Source: Bacteroidaceae bacterium (GTDB taxonomy: Bacteria; Bacteroidota; Bacteroidia; Bacteroidales; Bacteroidaceae). From it: 53,560 nt of DNA. Made by a program: the position numbers and the translations under genes. Below are positions 24,112-33,865 of the stretch, in pieces. The notes beneath the pieces were generated by a model. That model made no database searches. It saw only the letters and a program-made list of their open reading frames with translations, and was not told the origin of the DNA. Where the stretch lies: NCBI GenBank assembly GCA_017541025.1, contig JAFXZY010000064.1:1-53560 (forward strand), given 5' to 3'. Numbering within the stretch: the first letter of the stretch is position 1; each line of letters begins with the position of its first letter.

Positions 24112-25344
24112 TTAATTGCCAGCAGGTTTCTCGGTATGTCCTGACGGGGTAAGTGGCCAATAGAACTGCTGCCAGTCATCGGGTTTAGAAGGGCTGAACC
24201 CTGGCCATTCATAACGTAAATATTTTGTCAGGTCAGTGCTTAATTGTTTCATACCTTCAACAACAAGCTTACTTATTTCAAATGCGCCAAAGGCATTGGC
24301 GTGAGTATTGTCCTTCAACTCTGTCTGCTGGCCAGGGAAAGAGCCCATGGGATAGTGTACCAGCAGATGTTTGCTGCCTTCCTCACCCATAGTATTAAAG
24401 AGTGTTGTAGTTGCTTCTGTTAGATCAATAAGCGGAAGGTGTTCACGTTCTGCTACAGTACGGATGGCGGCAGGATAGTCGCCGTGTGTAGGCTGTGCCT
24501 TTCCGTCTTGAAAATTTCTGCGTTCTGTGGGGGTTACTAGAATGATGCGGGCACCCAAGGGCCTCAAGTCATCAATGAATGTTTTTAGGTTCGTTGTGAA
24601 GTTGTACCATGCTCCACTGCCAGAATGACGGTCTTTCTCATCGTTGTGCCCAAATTCTACGAGAACATAGTCACCCTTTCTCAGTTCCTTCTTAATCTTT
24701 TCTAACCTGTTCTGCTGAATAAATGATGTGGTGCGCAGTCCACTCATGGCAAGATTCTCTACAGAAACCTGTTCGGTAAACCAGAAGGGAAGCATCTGCC
24801 CCCAACTGGCGTATGGTTCTCCGTCCTGATCGGTAACAGTGCTGTTACCACAGAGCCATATCTTACATGCAGGAGTGTTGGGCTCAACACGAATACGGCT
24901 AACAGCAGGGGCATCACCGTTAAACTCAAGTGTCAGACGGTCATCCCAGCCCCAGTCTGTCTTTTCTCGGTTATGAAGTCTAACATTCTTTTTCTCATCA
25001 ATAAATGGCGTATGTACGTTAACGTTGAACGTTACGTCACACAGTTCACCCTTACGAGTTTCTATTTTGTCCACCACCATACGTCGTGTCTCACTTCGCA
25101 CAGATGTAACTCCGGCATATTGCTTGCTGCCTAAAGTTACGGTTACTTTATAATCGCCTTCAGGAACCTTCATGGAGAAAAACATGGGTGCCACCTGTTT
25201 CTTGGATAAGGCAACTGTACCACGGTCATAGCCATATCCCAGGCTGTCGGTATAGGATGGCTGCGGGCGAGTCATGTCAATGTCGTAATGCGAGGTTAAA
25301 AGATTCGAAAGCAAGGCTATTGTAAGAAGAAGTTCTTTCATCAT
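24112..25344 (-). CDS. SGNH-type rhamnogalacturonan acetylesterase (CE12-like), secreted
   Basis: 410 aa from ATG 25344 (another ATG at 25341). A short signal peptide, then a beta-sandwich carbohydrate-binding-like region (residues about 25-150), then the SGNH domain: block I IWLCGNSTVTDQ with Ser, block III FGHNDEKDR with Asn, block V DNTHANAFGAFEISK with the Asp-His pair. Removes acetyl groups from pectic rhamnogalacturonan or related glycans. The longer frame to 25377 is excluded by the -7 box at 25367-25374. It converges with GH43 and diverges from ssb. Confidence 0.85.
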   Translation of the reverse strand: MMKELLLTIALLSNLLTSHYDIDMTRPQPSYTDSLGYGYDRGTVALSKKQVAPMFFSMKVPEGDYKVTVTLGSKQYAGVTSVRSETRRMVVDKIETRKGELCDVTFNVNVHTPFIDEKKNVRLHNREKTDWGWDDRLTLEFNGDAPAVSRIRVEPNTPACKIWLCGNSTVTDQDGEPYASWGQMLPFWFTEQVSVENLAMSGLRTTSFIQQNRLEKIKKELRKGDYVLVEFGHNDEKDRHSGSGAWYNFTTNLKTFIDDLRPLGARIILVTPTERRNFQDGKAQPTHGDYPAAIRTVAEREHLPLIDLTEATTTLFNTMGEEGSKHLLVHYPMGSFPGQQTELKDNTHANAFGAFEISKLVVEGMKQLSTDLTKYLRYEWPGFSPSKPDDWQQFYWPLTPSGHTEKPAGN

Positions 25345-25366
25345 TTTATTCTTATAATTATGGCTA

Positions 25367-25374
25367 CAAAAATA
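25367..25374 (-). promoter_or_regulatory. Bacteroidetes -7 box for the SGNH esterase
   Basis: Reverse strand reads TATTTTTG, 22 bp upstream of the ATG at 25344. It lies back to back with the ssb promoter. Confidence 0.65.
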
Positions 25375-25383
25375 CAAAAGAAA

Positions 25384-25415
25384 TTTGGATAATCACTCGT
25401 TTTGTCGTATCTTTG
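25384..25415 (+). promoter_or_regulatory. Full Bacteroidetes promoter of ssb
   Basis: TTTG at 25384-25387, 20 bp, TATCTTTG at 25408-25415; the ATG follows 19 bp later. Confidence 0.8.
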
Positions 25416-25434
25416 TGACATAAAATTTGGTATT

Positions 25435-25794
25435 ATGAACAAAGTGATGCTAATTGGTAATGTGGGCAAAGAGCCTGAGGTAAGATATGTGGATGCCGGA
25501 GTTTGCGTGGCAAGTGTGAGATTGGCTACCAAGGAGCGTGGATATAAATTGCCAAATGGGGGTGAGGTGCCCGACCGTACAGAATGGCATAACATTATAT
25601 TGTGGCGTAAACTGGCCGAGGTGGTGGAGAAATATGTGCACACTGGCGACAAGCTCTTCATAGAAGGGCAGATACATACCCGTACCTGGGACGATAAGAA
25701 TGGAATAAAACGTTCCATAACAGAAATATGGGCTGACTCTATGGAGATGCTTACTCCTAAGTCTCAAGAACCAACGGAAGGAAATAACGTATAA
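25435..25794 (+). CDS. ssb: Single-stranded DNA-binding protein
   Basis: 119 aa from ATG 25435, after the promoter; the frame is open upstream but that part lies in the promoter. An OB-fold protein: MNKVMLIGNVGKEPEVRYVD, WHNIILWRKLAEVVEKYV, GDKLFIEGQIHTRTWDD. The C-terminal tail is short and lacks the classical DDDIPF tip, as in many Bacteroidetes accessory Ssb proteins. Its stop TAA overlaps the gldE ATG (TAATG), so the two are translationally coupled. Confidence 0.92.
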   Translation: MNKVMLIGNVGKEPEVRYVDAGVCVASVRLATKERGYKLPNGGEVPDRTEWHNIILWRKLAEVVEKYVHTGDKLFIEGQIHTRTWDDKNGIKRSITEIWADSMEMLTPKSQEPTEGNNV

Positions 25795-27140
25795 TGGATA
25801 TAACTTCATACTTTCAGGCACTTGCCGACTCTTTTGATGCCGTATCTTATCATACGCCTACCGTCGGTGTGATAGTAGCTCTCTGCCTGTCAGTCTTTCT
25901 GCTTATGTGCAGCGGCTTTGTGTCGGCAAGCGAGATAGCGTTCTTTAGTCTTACTCCCTCGGATATTAATGAGGTGGAGGAAGAGAAACACAGTTCGGAC
26001 AAAAGTATTCTGGCCCTTCGGGAAGATAGTGAACGACTGCTGGCCAATATTCTTATCTGCAACAATCTGGTGAACATTGCCATCATTACATTGCTGGATT
26101 TTGTGTTCATGAAGGTGGTGGACTTTGGTGGCTCCGAGGTGCTCCAGTTCCTGCTGATGACTGTTGTTCTGACATTCCTGCTGTTACTTTTCGGCGAGGT
26201 AATCCCTAAGATTTACAGCTCACAGCATACGCTTGCATTCTGCCGTTTTGCTGCGCCCAAACTTTGTAAAATAAGTAAGGTGTTGGCGCCAATGAGCAAT
26301 CTTCTTATTAGAAGTAAAGTTGTAACAAGAAGATTTGTACATACTGATACACAGAGTCTTACGGTTGATGATTTGGAGAAAGCCATGGAGCTTACCGATC
26401 AGAAAGACATTGCTCAGGAAAGCAGTATGCTGGAGGGCATTATCCGTTTTGGCGGCGAGATGGCAAAAGAAATCATGACCAGCCGAGTGGACATTGTTGC
26501 GTTGGATATAAATACACCTTTTCCGGAAGTGCTGAAGTGTATTGTAGAGAACAACTATAGTCGTATCCCGGTTTATCAGGGCACGCAGGACAATATAAAG
26601 GGTGTGCTGTATATTAAGGATTTGCTTCCGCATTTGGGTAAACCGACAAGCTTCAGATGGCAGAGCCTGATAAGGCCCCCGTATTTTGTGCCGGAAACCA
26701 AGATGATAGACGACTTGCTGCGCGACTTCCAGTCTAACAGGGTACACATGGCCATTGTGGTGGATGAGTTTGGCGGCACCAGCGGCTTGGTGACAATGGA
26801 GGATATTATAGAAGAGATAGTAGGCGAGATTAGTGATGAGTACGATGATGAGGAGAAACCCTATCAGCGCCTGAATCAGAACACCTATATCTTCGAGGCC
26901 AAGATTCTGCTGGCTGACTTTATGAAGATATTGGATTTAGATGATGATTACTTTGAGGAAGTAGAGGGTGAGGCAGATACCTTGGCAGGCCTGCTTTTGG
27001 AAATAAAAGGAGAATTCCCTCAACTACACGAGAAGATAACATACAAGAGTTTCTCGTTCGAGATTATGGAAATGGACGAGCGCCGCATTGTTAAGGTGAA
27101 GGTGATATTTAAAGCCCCAATCTCTGTTGCCAAAAATTAG
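25794..27140 (+). CDS. gldE: Gliding-motility-associated protein GldE (CNNM/CBS/CorC-HlyC)
   Basis: 448 aa. Residues about 20-190 form a CNNM transmembrane domain (SASEIAFFSLTPSDI and TFLLLLFGEVIPKIYSSQ). Two CBS domains follow (MTSRVDIVALD, NNYSRIPVYQG, then MAIVVDEFGGTSGLVTMEDI), then a CorC_HlyC domain at the end. Relatives export magnesium or cobalt; in Flavobacteria GldE supports the GldD/type IX system. The ssb-gldE order is standard in Bacteroidetes. Here no gldD follows; trpA converges instead, 63 bp away. Confidence 0.88.
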   Translation: MDITSYFQALADSFDAVSYHTPTVGVIVALCLSVFLLMCSGFVSASEIAFFSLTPSDINEVEEEKHSSDKSILALREDSERLLANILICNNLVNIAIITLLDFVFMKVVDFGGSEVLQFLLMTVVLTFLLLLFGEVIPKIYSSQHTLAFCRFAAPKLCKISKVLAPMSNLLIRSKVVTRRFVHTDTQSLTVDDLEKAMELTDQKDIAQESSMLEGIIRFGGEMAKEIMTSRVDIVALDINTPFPEVLKCIVENNYSRIPVYQGTQDNIKGVLYIKDLLPHLGKPTSFRWQSLIRPPYFVPETKMIDDLLRDFQSNRVHMAIVVDEFGGTSGLVTMEDIIEEIVGEISDEYDDEEKPYQRLNQNTYIFEAKILLADFMKILDLDDDYFEEVEGEADTLAGLLLEIKGEFPQLHEKITYKSFSFEIMEMDERRIVKVKVIFKAPISVAKN

Positions 27141-27170
27141 GGCTTGTGGTTAGCGGTTATATCTTTTCTT

Positions 27171-27200
27171 TCTCGCCCTTCATAGAGGGAAAGGGGAGGA
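27171..27200. repeat. Palindromic G-rich dispersed element, degraded copy
   Basis: CCCTT...AGAGGG followed by AAAGGGGAGG, between the convergent gldE and trpA. Related copies are at 29632, 37348 and inside the gene at 47438. Confidence 0.5.
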
Positions 27201-27203
27201 GCC

Positions 27204-27980
27204 TTACTGTTTCAGCGCCTCAAGGAGCGCGGAAACGGTTTTCTGAGGATTTTCCAGTTCATCCAATAAGGTAACAAACTTACTGCCGATGATGGCTCCG
27301 GCGGCATTCTTCTGGGCACTCTCAAGGGTTTGCTTATTGCTGATGCCGAAACCTATCATGCGAGGATGCTTTAACCCCATCTGGTTTACCTTATTAAAAT
27401 AAGCTTGCTTGGCTGCGTCAAACTCCTTCTGTGCACCTGTTGTGGCAGCCGAACTGACCATGTAAATAAAGCCGTCGGTGTTATCGTCGATGAAACGAAT
27501 GCGCTCCTCTGATGTCTCGGGAGTGATAAGCATAATCACGCGTATATCATATTTGTTGGCAATGGGTTTCACTTCTTTCATGTAGTCGCGGAAGGGTAGG
27601 TCAGGGATGATTACGCCATCCACGTCTGCTTCTTTGCATGTACGGAAGAAAGTCTCAAAGCCCATTTGGTAGATGGGGTTCATGTAACCCATAAGTATGA
27701 GGGGCAGTTTTACTCCTTCCTTCCTGACTGCTGTAATCTGCGAAAAGAGTTTGCGCAGCGTCATACCATTGCGCAAAGCCTTGGTGGCAGCATTCTGAAT
27801 GACGGGACCGTCTGCCATCGGGTCGCTAAACGGAATGCCAACCTCTATAAAGTCGATGCCGTTTTTCTCTATAGTCTTGATGATCTCTCCTGTGCTCTCC
27901 AAGGTAGGATGTCCTGCACAGAAGTATAGTGATAGAAGTCCTGACTTCTTCTCCTGGAATATCTTGTCTATTCTGTTCAT
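27204..27980 (-). CDS. trpA: Tryptophan synthase alpha subunit
   Basis: 258 aa, a TIM barrel cleaving indole-3-glycerol phosphate to indole, which passes to TrpB. FIEVGIPFSDPMADGPVIQ holds the catalytic Glu and Asp. GFIYMVSSAATTGA and IGFGISNKQT contain the phosphate-binding loops. It is the last gene of the trp operon, 81 bp after trpF, a gap filled with 7-bp repeats. No strong intrinsic terminator is seen behind it. Confidence 0.95.
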   Translation of the reverse strand: MNRIDKIFQEKKSGLLSLYFCAGHPTLESTGEIIKTIEKNGIDFIEVGIPFSDPMADGPVIQNAATKALRNGMTLRKLFSQITAVRKEGVKLPLILMGYMNPIYQMGFETFFRTCKEADVDGVIIPDLPFRDYMKEVKPIANKYDIRVIMLITPETSEERIRFIDDNTDGFIYMVSSAATTGAQKEFDAAKQAYFNKVNQMGLKHPRMIGFGISNKQTLESAQKNAAGAIIGSKFVTLLDELENPQKTVSALLEALKQ

Positions 27981-28019
27981 TTTTTTTTTTTATTCAAAAT
28001 TTTCTATTTTCAACTCAAA

Positions 28020-28073
28020 CAGTAAACAGTAAACTAATTTTCAACTTTCAATTTTCAATTTTCAACTTCCAAC
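28020..28073. repeat. 7-bp tandem repeats in the trpF-trpA gap
   Basis: CAGTAAA, CAGTAAA, then ATTTTCA, ACTTTCA, ATTTTCA, ATTTTCA, ACTTCCA in exact heptamer register. Confidence 0.85.
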
Positions 28074-28682
28074 TGATCTCAATTTTGTCACGAAGTTGGC
28101 TAATGCCTCGGCATCTTTGTAGGCTGGTGCCGTTTCGAAGCGGGAGTTCAGGTCGATACCTATCAATCTGGAGTGACGCCATCGTCGTACTTTCTCTTCG
28201 TCGCCTGGTCCTATTCCGCCAGAAAGTAGAAATGGGGTATTACCATCGTATTGCTGTAGGATGTCCCAGTCGAACTGCTCACCGCTTCCTCCTATGGTTT
28301 TGCATTTTGTATCGAAGATAAACAGGTTGGCTGCATCCTCGTAATGGATGGTTTCTGCAATGTCGCTTGTTGTTGCAATGCTGAAAGCTTTGATAACAGG
28401 AAGGTTTGTTGCCTCTTTTATGCGACGGCAGAAGTCCGCACTTTCTCCCCCGTGCAGCTGGATGGCATTCAGGCCAAAGTCTTTAACCTTATGTATTATA
28501 TCTTCCCCCGTTGGGTTTACGAATACACCCACTCTTGTGCATTTAGGCAGATATGCAGGAACCTTAGTAACACAACGCTTAGAACCTTCCCAGAATATGA
28601 AACCCATCATATCCGGGTGGACGGCTTCTTCTACAGCGCGTATGTTTTCGGGGTCGCGCATACCACAGACTTTAATTCTCAA
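28062..28682 (-). CDS. trpF: Phosphoribosylanthranilate isomerase
   Basis: 206 aa. Isomerises phosphoribosylanthranilate in tryptophan synthesis. RIKVCGMRDPENI carries the catalytic Cys, NAIQLHGGESADFC the substrate loop, and LFIFDTKCKTIGGSG the catalytic Asp. The only usable start in frame is TTG 28682; a stop lies three codons upstream, and the heptamer repeat array begins about 30 bp further. The native ATG may have been lost when repeats filled the gap. Frame and length are otherwise normal. Confidence 0.92.
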   Translation of the reverse strand: MRIKVCGMRDPENIRAVEEAVHPDMMGFIFWEGSKRCVTKVPAYLPKCTRVGVFVNPTGEDIIHKVKDFGLNAIQLHGGESADFCRRIKEATNLPVIKAFSIATTSDIAETIHYEDAANLFIFDTKCKTIGGSGEQFDWDILQQYDGNTPFLLSGGIGPGDEEKVRRWRHSRLIGIDLNSRFETAPAYKDAEALANFVTKLRSVGS

Positions 28683-28713
28683 TTGGCTTTATACTTTAGG
28701 CTTTAGTTTATTC

Positions 28714-28755
28714 GCTAACCTTTAACCTTTAACCTCTAACCTTTATCCACTAACC
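28714..28755. repeat. 7-bp tandem repeats in the trpC-trpF gap
   Basis: Six heptamers in register: GCTAACC, TTTAACC, TTTAACC, TCTAACC, TTTATCC, ACTAACC. Confidence 0.9.
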
Positions 28756-28757
28756 TC

Positions 28758-29549
28758 TTATAGCTCTGCTATAAATTCCCCAAGGGCTTTGCCAGGGTCG
28801 GCTTGCTTCATAAAGTGTTCACCCATTAGGAAGCCCCGGTACCCGGCTGCTCTCAACAGTTTGATAGTTTCGGGCTTACCAATTCCGCTCTCGCTCACTT
28901 TAACCTTCTCCTCTGGAAGGCGTGATATCATGTGGAACGAATTCTGCACATCTGTATGGAAAGACCCCAGATTGCGGTTGTTGATTCCCAACATATCCAC
29001 ATCCAGTTCGGCATAGTCCTGTTCCTCCAGAGAATGCATTTCCAACAGCACCTCCAGTTTTAACTCATGGGCAATGGTGGTAAGCGCCTTAACCTCTTGC
29101 TTCTTCAGGTCGGCAGCTATGAGGAGGACGGCATCGGCACCTATGTGGCGAGCCTGAAAGAGTTGGTATTCGTCTATAACGAAATCCTTACGCAGTATTG
29201 GGATGTTTACCAAAGGACGAGCTATCTTGACAAACTCCATACTTCCGCCAAAGTATTTCTCGTCGGTTAGGATGCTCAGGGCGGCCGCTCCGTTCTGCTG
29301 GTAGGATAGGGGGATGATTTCGGGTTTTCCTTCCTCCTTAATCCATCCCTTAGACGGACTCTTGCGCTTGAACTCTGCTATGATGCCGTGTGCATCACCG
29401 GACAGTGCCTCCGACATACTTCTGGCTTCAATGCCTTCGGCCATCATCTTCTCGACAATAGCATAGAGTTCGCGGGCCGGCACTTGTTCTTTCTGCTCAG
29501 CTACCTCAATGCGCTTATGGGCAACAATCTCCTCTAATATATCCTTCAT
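28758..29549 (-). CDS. trpC: Indole-3-glycerol phosphate synthase
   Basis: 263 aa TIM barrel. IIAEFKRKSPSKGWI holds the two catalytic Lys, LRKDFVIDEYQLFQARHIGA the next Lys and phosphate contacts, EEKVKVSESGIGKPE the late catalytic Glu/Ser loop. It follows trpD after a 141-bp gap of repeats, and precedes trpF after 75 bp. Confidence 0.95.
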   Translation of the reverse strand: MKDILEEIVAHKRIEVAEQKEQVPARELYAIVEKMMAEGIEARSMSEALSGDAHGIIAEFKRKSPSKGWIKEEGKPEIIPLSYQQNGAAALSILTDEKYFGGSMEFVKIARPLVNIPILRKDFVIDEYQLFQARHIGADAVLLIAADLKKQEVKALTTIAHELKLEVLLEMHSLEEQDYAELDVDMLGINNRNLGSFHTDVQNSFHMISRLPEEKVKVSESGIGKPETIKLLRAAGYRGFLMGEHFMKQADPGKALGEFIAEL

Positions 29550-29550
29550 C

Positions 29551-29606
29551 TTTACCGTTTACTGTTTACCGTTTACTGTTTACTGTTTATCGGTTATCGG
29601 TTATCG
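29551..29606. repeat. 7-bp tandem repeats in the trpD-trpC gap
   Basis: Eight heptamers in register: TTTACCG, TTTACTG, TTTACCG, TTTACTG, TTTACTG, TTTATCG, GTTATCG, GTTATCG. They begin 2 bp upstream of the trpC start codon. An octamer CCTCACAA repeat and a palindromic G-rich element follow. Confidence 0.9.
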
Positions 29607-29631
29607 CCAATTCCTCACAACCTCACAACCT

Positions 29632-29674
29632 CGGCCCCCTCTCCCACGGGAGAGTGCGGGGGGGGAGAGGCCCC
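29632..29674. repeat. Palindromic G-rich dispersed element
   Basis: CTCTCCC (29639-29645) and GGGAGAG (29648-29654) form a tight palindrome, then a run of eight G and GAGAGGCCCC. It lies in the trpD-trpC gap between two copies of a CCTCACAACCTC repeat. Confidence 0.7.
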
Positions 29675-29690
29675 AAACCTCACAACCTCG

Positions 29691-30686
29691 CTACGAATTA
29701 ATCTCCACGAACTTGCGGAAACATTGCAGAGCCCGCCCGCTTTCCAATGATTCGCGGGCCTTCTGGATGGTTTCGGAGATGGTAAGCTCTTCCTCCATAA
29801 GACTGATGCCGCATGCAGCGTTGGCCAGAATGACATTCTTCTGTGCCTCAGTACTCTTGTTCTCAAGTACGTTGTCGAATATCCGCATAGCTTCCTCGGC
29901 CGTTTCTCCTCCATAGATATCAGAGGGCTTAACGTATTTCAGTCCCATCTCCAATGGGGTATAGACCTTCTCGAAATAGCGGGTATTTATCTTAAAACCG
30001 CTGGTAAGGGAAATCTCGTCGTAACCGTCGTAGCTTGTTATCACACCATAGTTGTCGCCAATCTTCTGGTGGATGTTGGTGTAGAGGCGCAACTGACTTT
30101 GATTGGCTGTGCCATGTAGCGAGTTCTTGGGCCTGCATGGGTTAACCAGAGGGCCAAGCAGATTAAAGAATGTAGGTATAGCCAATGCTTTACGAGCGGG
30201 ACCTACATGCTTCATCCCATAGGCAAAGAGTGGAGCATGAAGATAGCAGATGCCAGCTTCATCGAGTGAGCGACGGAGTAAATCTTCGTTGTCTGTAAAC
30301 TTCACTCCATGTCCTGCCAGTACATTGCTGGCCCCGCTTACACTGGTGCTGCCTCCGTTGCCGTGCTTGGAAACCTTGTAGCCGGCTCCTGCAATAACAA
30401 AGGCCGAACAGGTGCTGATGTTAAAGGAGTTCTTTCCATCGCCTCCTGTGCCAACTATATCCAGTGTATTGTAATCGTCGAGGTTTACCCTCTTTCCGGT
30501 TTCTAACAGCCCGTCGCGAAAGCCAAGCATCTCATCTACTGTTACGCCTCTGGTCTGCAATGCCATCAGTAAGGCGGCAATCTGGTGCTCGTTATATTTC
30601 TGTTCGGTGATTCCCAGCATGATGGTGTGGGTGTCATCGCGTGAGAGGGTCGCACCTTCTATGAGTTGTGATAGATATTGTTTCAT
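29691..30686 (-). CDS. trpD: Anthranilate phosphoribosyltransferase
   Basis: 331 aa. Joins anthranilate to PRPP. LDIVGTGGDGKNSFNIST is the PRPP/phosphate signature and KHGNGGSTSVSGASNVLAG the anthranilate site, with LLGPLVNPCRPKN further on. The start overlaps the trpG stop by 4 bp. It is not fused to trpG or trpC. Confidence 0.95.
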   Translation of the reverse strand: MKQYLSQLIEGATLSRDDTHTIMLGITEQKYNEHQIAALLMALQTRGVTVDEMLGFRDGLLETGKRVNLDDYNTLDIVGTGGDGKNSFNISTCSAFVIAGAGYKVSKHGNGGSTSVSGASNVLAGHGVKFTDNEDLLRRSLDEAGICYLHAPLFAYGMKHVGPARKALAIPTFFNLLGPLVNPCRPKNSLHGTANQSQLRLYTNIHQKIGDNYGVITSYDGYDEISLTSGFKINTRYFEKVYTPLEMGLKYVKPSDIYGGETAEEAMRIFDNVLENKSTEAQKNVILANAACGISLMEEELTISETIQKARESLESGRALQCFRKFVEINS

Positions 30687-31249
30687 TTGTGTTTGAGCCA
30701 GTTTCTGATGATTGTTTTACCTGCTTTAGTCAGTACGCTCTCTGGGTGGTACTGAATACCGCGTATGTCATATTCTCTGTGACGGAGCGACATGATATAT
30801 CCTTCCGGGCTGGTGCTTGTAACCTCCAAGCATGCAGGAAAGTTGTCGGTATCCACAACCCAAGAATGGTAGCGCCCTACCTCGAGGGTATTTTCCAATC
30901 CCTCGAAGATATAGTCGTTTACACAGATATGTGTCGGAGTGGCTACTCCGTGGAAGACGCTGCTTAAGTTGGTCAGTTTTCCACCAAAGACTTCACCTAT
31001 AGCCTGATGCCCCAGACAAACGCCTAAGATTGGCTTTTTGCCGGCATAAGTCTTGATGACATCCAGCAGAAGGCCGGCTTCACTGGGTATGCCCGGGCCG
31101 GGGGAGAGGATAATCTTATCGAACTGCTCCAGTTCGGGGAGTTCGAACCTGTCGTTTCTGAGTACGGTTACTTCTGCTCCCAGTTCCTTTACCAAATGCG
31201 AAAGGTTATAAGTAAAGGAGTCGTAATTGTCTATGATAACTATCTTCAT
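30683..31249 (-). CDS. trpG: Anthranilate synthase glutamine amidotransferase subunit
   Basis: 188 aa class-I amidotransferase supplying ammonia to TrpE. PILGVCLGHQAIGEVFGG carries the nucleophile Cys, and IQYHPESVLT the His-Glu pair. It overlaps trpE (ATGA, 4 bp) and trpD (4 bp), implying coupled translation. It could also serve folate synthesis as PabA, but the operon points to tryptophan. Confidence 0.94.
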   Translation of the reverse strand: MKIVIIDNYDSFTYNLSHLVKELGAEVTVLRNDRFELPELEQFDKIILSPGPGIPSEAGLLLDVIKTYAGKKPILGVCLGHQAIGEVFGGKLTNLSSVFHGVATPTHICVNDYIFEGLENTLEVGRYHSWVVDTDNFPACLEVTSTSPEGYIMSLRHREYDIRGIQYHPESVLTKAGKTIIRNWLKHK

Positions 31250-32646
31250 ATCTTGCCTGCAATTTCTATGGCTTTGCGTAGTGCGCCCAGTTTGTTGTTC
31301 ACTTCCTGTAACTCATATTCCACATCGCTCTTGGCTACGATGCCGCCTCCAGCCTGGAACCACAGTTCGTTGTTTCTGCTTACGAAGGTACGTATGGTGA
31401 TGGCTTGGTTCAGACTTTTGTTAAATCCGATGAATCCGATGCAGCCGCCATAGGCACCGCGGTTGTGTGGTTCGTACTTGCTTATCAGCTGCATCGCCAT
31501 CACCTTGGGTGCACCGGACAGGGTGCCGGCAGGGAAGGTGTCTATAAAAGCCTGAACAGGGTCGGCTCCTTCGTCCAGTTCTCCGCTAACCCTGCTTACC
31601 AAGTGAATAACGTGGCTGTAGAACTGCATGTCCTTGTAGAAATCTACCTTTACGTTATGGCAATTGCGGCTCAGATCGTTGCGAGCCAGGTCAACCAGCA
31701 TTACGTGTTCGGCATTTTCCTTGGGGTCGTTGCGCAAGTACTCGGCATTCTTTCGGTCTGTCTCTGCATCACCGGTACGCTTTGTGGTTCCTGCAATGGG
31801 GTCTATATATGCCTTGCGGCCCTCTATACGGCAATGCGTCTCGGGACTGGAGCCGAAGATGCGGAAACCGCCGAAGTCGAAGTAGAACAGATAAGGACTG
31901 GGGTTGATGCTGCGAAGGGCTCGGTAGAGCTTGAAGTCGTCACCCTCGTAACGCTGTTTGAAGCGCCTGGAGAGTACAATCTGGAAAACATCACCTCTCA
32001 GGCAATGAGCAATACCCTTGCGGATATTCTCACGATGCTCATCATCGGTTAGTGTGCTGCAATAATCTCCTACGGGATGAAATTCGTATGTCTGATAGGG
32101 TCGTCCGTTAAGGTCCCGCTCCAGTACATCCAGGTCATCTTCCTCGCCGTCTGTCAGCATTTCTATAATGGTCAGTTCATTTCGGAAATGGTCAAAGACA
32201 ATGACATCTTTATATAAAATATACAATAGGTCGGGAGCGTCATTAGTAGGTTGAGTCTCATCCTTTACTTCTATATTCTCGAAGTAGCGGACAGCGTTAA
32301 AAGAGGTGTAACCGTATAGTCCGCAGTAGTTGCTTTCCGGACCTGTGATATCGAATGAATCAATAAACTGATTAATGAGGTCGGCTGATGTAAACTGCTC
32401 GTTTATAGGTGTTTCCGTAATCTTGTTGTCTGGGTATTTGCAGATACCCATTCCGTGTTCTATGCTCACGCTCCCGATAGGATGAACGGCGATGAACGAT
32501 TTGGCATTCTCGCCTCCGTGGTAGTCGGAACTCTCCATGAGCGCACTTTGTGGGTAAGCGTCCCTCACTTTCAGATAAGCGCTTACGGGAGTTATCAGGT
32601 CGCCAAGGATTTTACGGCTGGCGGTGTGGTATTTATATGGCATCAT
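31246..32646 (-). CDS. trpE: Anthranilate synthase component I
   Basis: 466 aa if started at the ATG 32646; 32643 and 32658 are equally possible, and the longer frame to 32694 lies within trpB. Converts chorismate to anthranilate. The chorismate-binding core includes [55 protein letters not shown] and [13 protein letters not shown]. The start overlaps the trpB end by about 14 bp. Confidence 0.94.
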   Translation of the reverse strand: MMPYKYHTASRKILGDLITPVSAYLKVRDAYPQSALMESSDYHGGENAKSFIAVHPIGSVSIEHGMGICKYPDNKITETPINEQFTSADLINQFIDSFDITGPESNYCGLYGYTSFNAVRYFENIEVKDETQPTNDAPDLLYILYKDVIVFDHFRNELTIIEMLTDGEEDDLDVLERDLNGRPYQTYEFHPVGDYCSTLTDDEHRENIRKGIAHCLRGDVFQIVLSRRFKQRYEGDDFKLYRALRSINPSPYLFYFDFGGFRIFGSSPETHCRIEGRKAYIDPIAGTTKRTGDAETDRKNAEYLRNDPKENAEHVMLVDLARNDLSRNCHNVKVDFYKDMQFYSHVIHLVSRVSGELDEGADPVQAFIDTFPAGTLSGAPKVMAMQLISKYEPHNRGAYGGCIGFIGFNKSLNQAITIRTFVSRNNELWFQAGGGIVAKSDVEYELQEVNNKLGALRKAIEIAGKI

Positions 32647-33838
32647 AATCGATTTCATTTTTATGGGAAAGGTATGTAGAGAGGTCCTTGTCACCTCGTC
32701 CGCTGATGGTAAGTACTACCACATCTTCTTTCTTGAATTTCATTTTGGGTAGAATTGCTAAGGCGTGACTGCTTTCCAGGGCAGGTATGATGCCTTCCAG
32801 TCTTGTCAGTTCAAAAGCTGACTGTAACGCCTCGTTGTCGTTGATGGAGAACACTTTTGCACGGCCGGTCTCGTACAGGTTGCAATGCATGGGGCCTGTT
32901 CCGGGATAGTCCAGTCCGGCGCTTATGCTGTAGGGCTCGATAATCTGCCCGTCTCCGGTCTGCATGACTTTGATACGGCTGCCGTGTAGAATTCCTGTAC
33001 TGCCCACATGAAGGGAGGCGGCTGTCTGTTCGGTATCCATTCCCAATCCGCCAGCTTCACCCAGAACCAGCTTCACGCGTTCATCGTCCAGATAGTGGTA
33101 GATGGTTCCTGCGGCATTACTTCCTCCGCCAACACAGGCTATCAGGTAATCGGGGTAATCACGGCCAATCTTCTCCTGAAGCTGGAACTTTATCTCCTGG
33201 CTAATAACACTCTGCAGTCTGGCCACCATCTCGGGGTAGGGATGAGGCCCTACCGTACTGCCTATAATATAGAAGGTATCGGCAGGATGGCAGCACCAGT
33301 CGCGGATAGCCTCGTTGGTAGCATCCTTCAGCGTTTTGTTTCCGCTCTGAACGGGGAATACTTCGGCACCCAGCATACGCATACGCTCTACGTTAACATG
33401 CTGGCGCTCGACATCCAAGGCACCCATATATACGCGGCAGGGCATATTCATCAGGGCACATACTGTGGCTGTGGCTACACCGTGCTGTCCGGCTCCGGTC
33501 TCGGCAATGATACGTGTCTTCCCCATCTTACGAGCCAGCAGAATCTGACCTATGGCATTATTGATTTTATGGGCTCCTGTATGGTTCAGGTCTTCGCGCT
33601 TCAAGTAAAGTTGACAGCCGTATTTCCCGCTCATCCGTTTGGCATAATAGAGGGGCGATGGCCTGCCCACATAGTCACGAAGCAGTTGATAGTATTCCTG
33701 CAGGAACTCTTCGCTTTCGATGATAGATAGGTACTGAGCCTTTAAGTTTTCAACCGTTTTGTATAATATCTCGGGAATATATGCACCGCCATACGGACCA
33801 TAAAACCCATCGTCATTAACTTTGTACGATTTCATCAT
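32633..33838 (-). CDS. trpB: Tryptophan synthase beta subunit
   Basis: 401 aa from the ATG at 33838 (next ATG at 33835); a longer frame to 33961 includes the promoter. PLP enzyme condensing indole with serine. [16 protein letters not shown] holds the PLP Lys, [13 protein letters not shown] the catalytic Glu loop, [11 protein letters not shown] the phosphate site. It is the first gene of trpBEGDCFA, transcribed from a consensus promoter. The predicted leader is only about 20 nt, so no attenuator peptide or T-box fits; control must act at the promoter. Confidence 0.95.
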   Translation of the reverse strand: MMKSYKVNDDGFYGPYGGAYIPEILYKTVENLKAQYLSIIESEEFLQEYYQLLRDYVGRPSPLYYAKRMSGKYGCQLYLKREDLNHTGAHKINNAIGQILLARKMGKTRIIAETGAGQHGVATATVCALMNMPCRVYMGALDVERQHVNVERMRMLGAEVFPVQSGNKTLKDATNEAIRDWCCHPADTFYIIGSTVGPHPYPEMVARLQSVISQEIKFQLQEKIGRDYPDYLIACVGGGSNAAGTIYHYLDDERVKLVLGEAGGLGMDTEQTAASLHVGSTGILHGSRIKVMQTGDGQIIEPYSISAGLDYPGTGPMHCNLYETGRAKVFSINDNEALQSAFELTRLEGIIPALESSHALAILPKMKFKKEDVVVLTISGRGDKDLSTYLSHKNEIDYDAI

Positions 33839-33865
33839 TTTACCTTTAGTTACAAAACACCGTGG

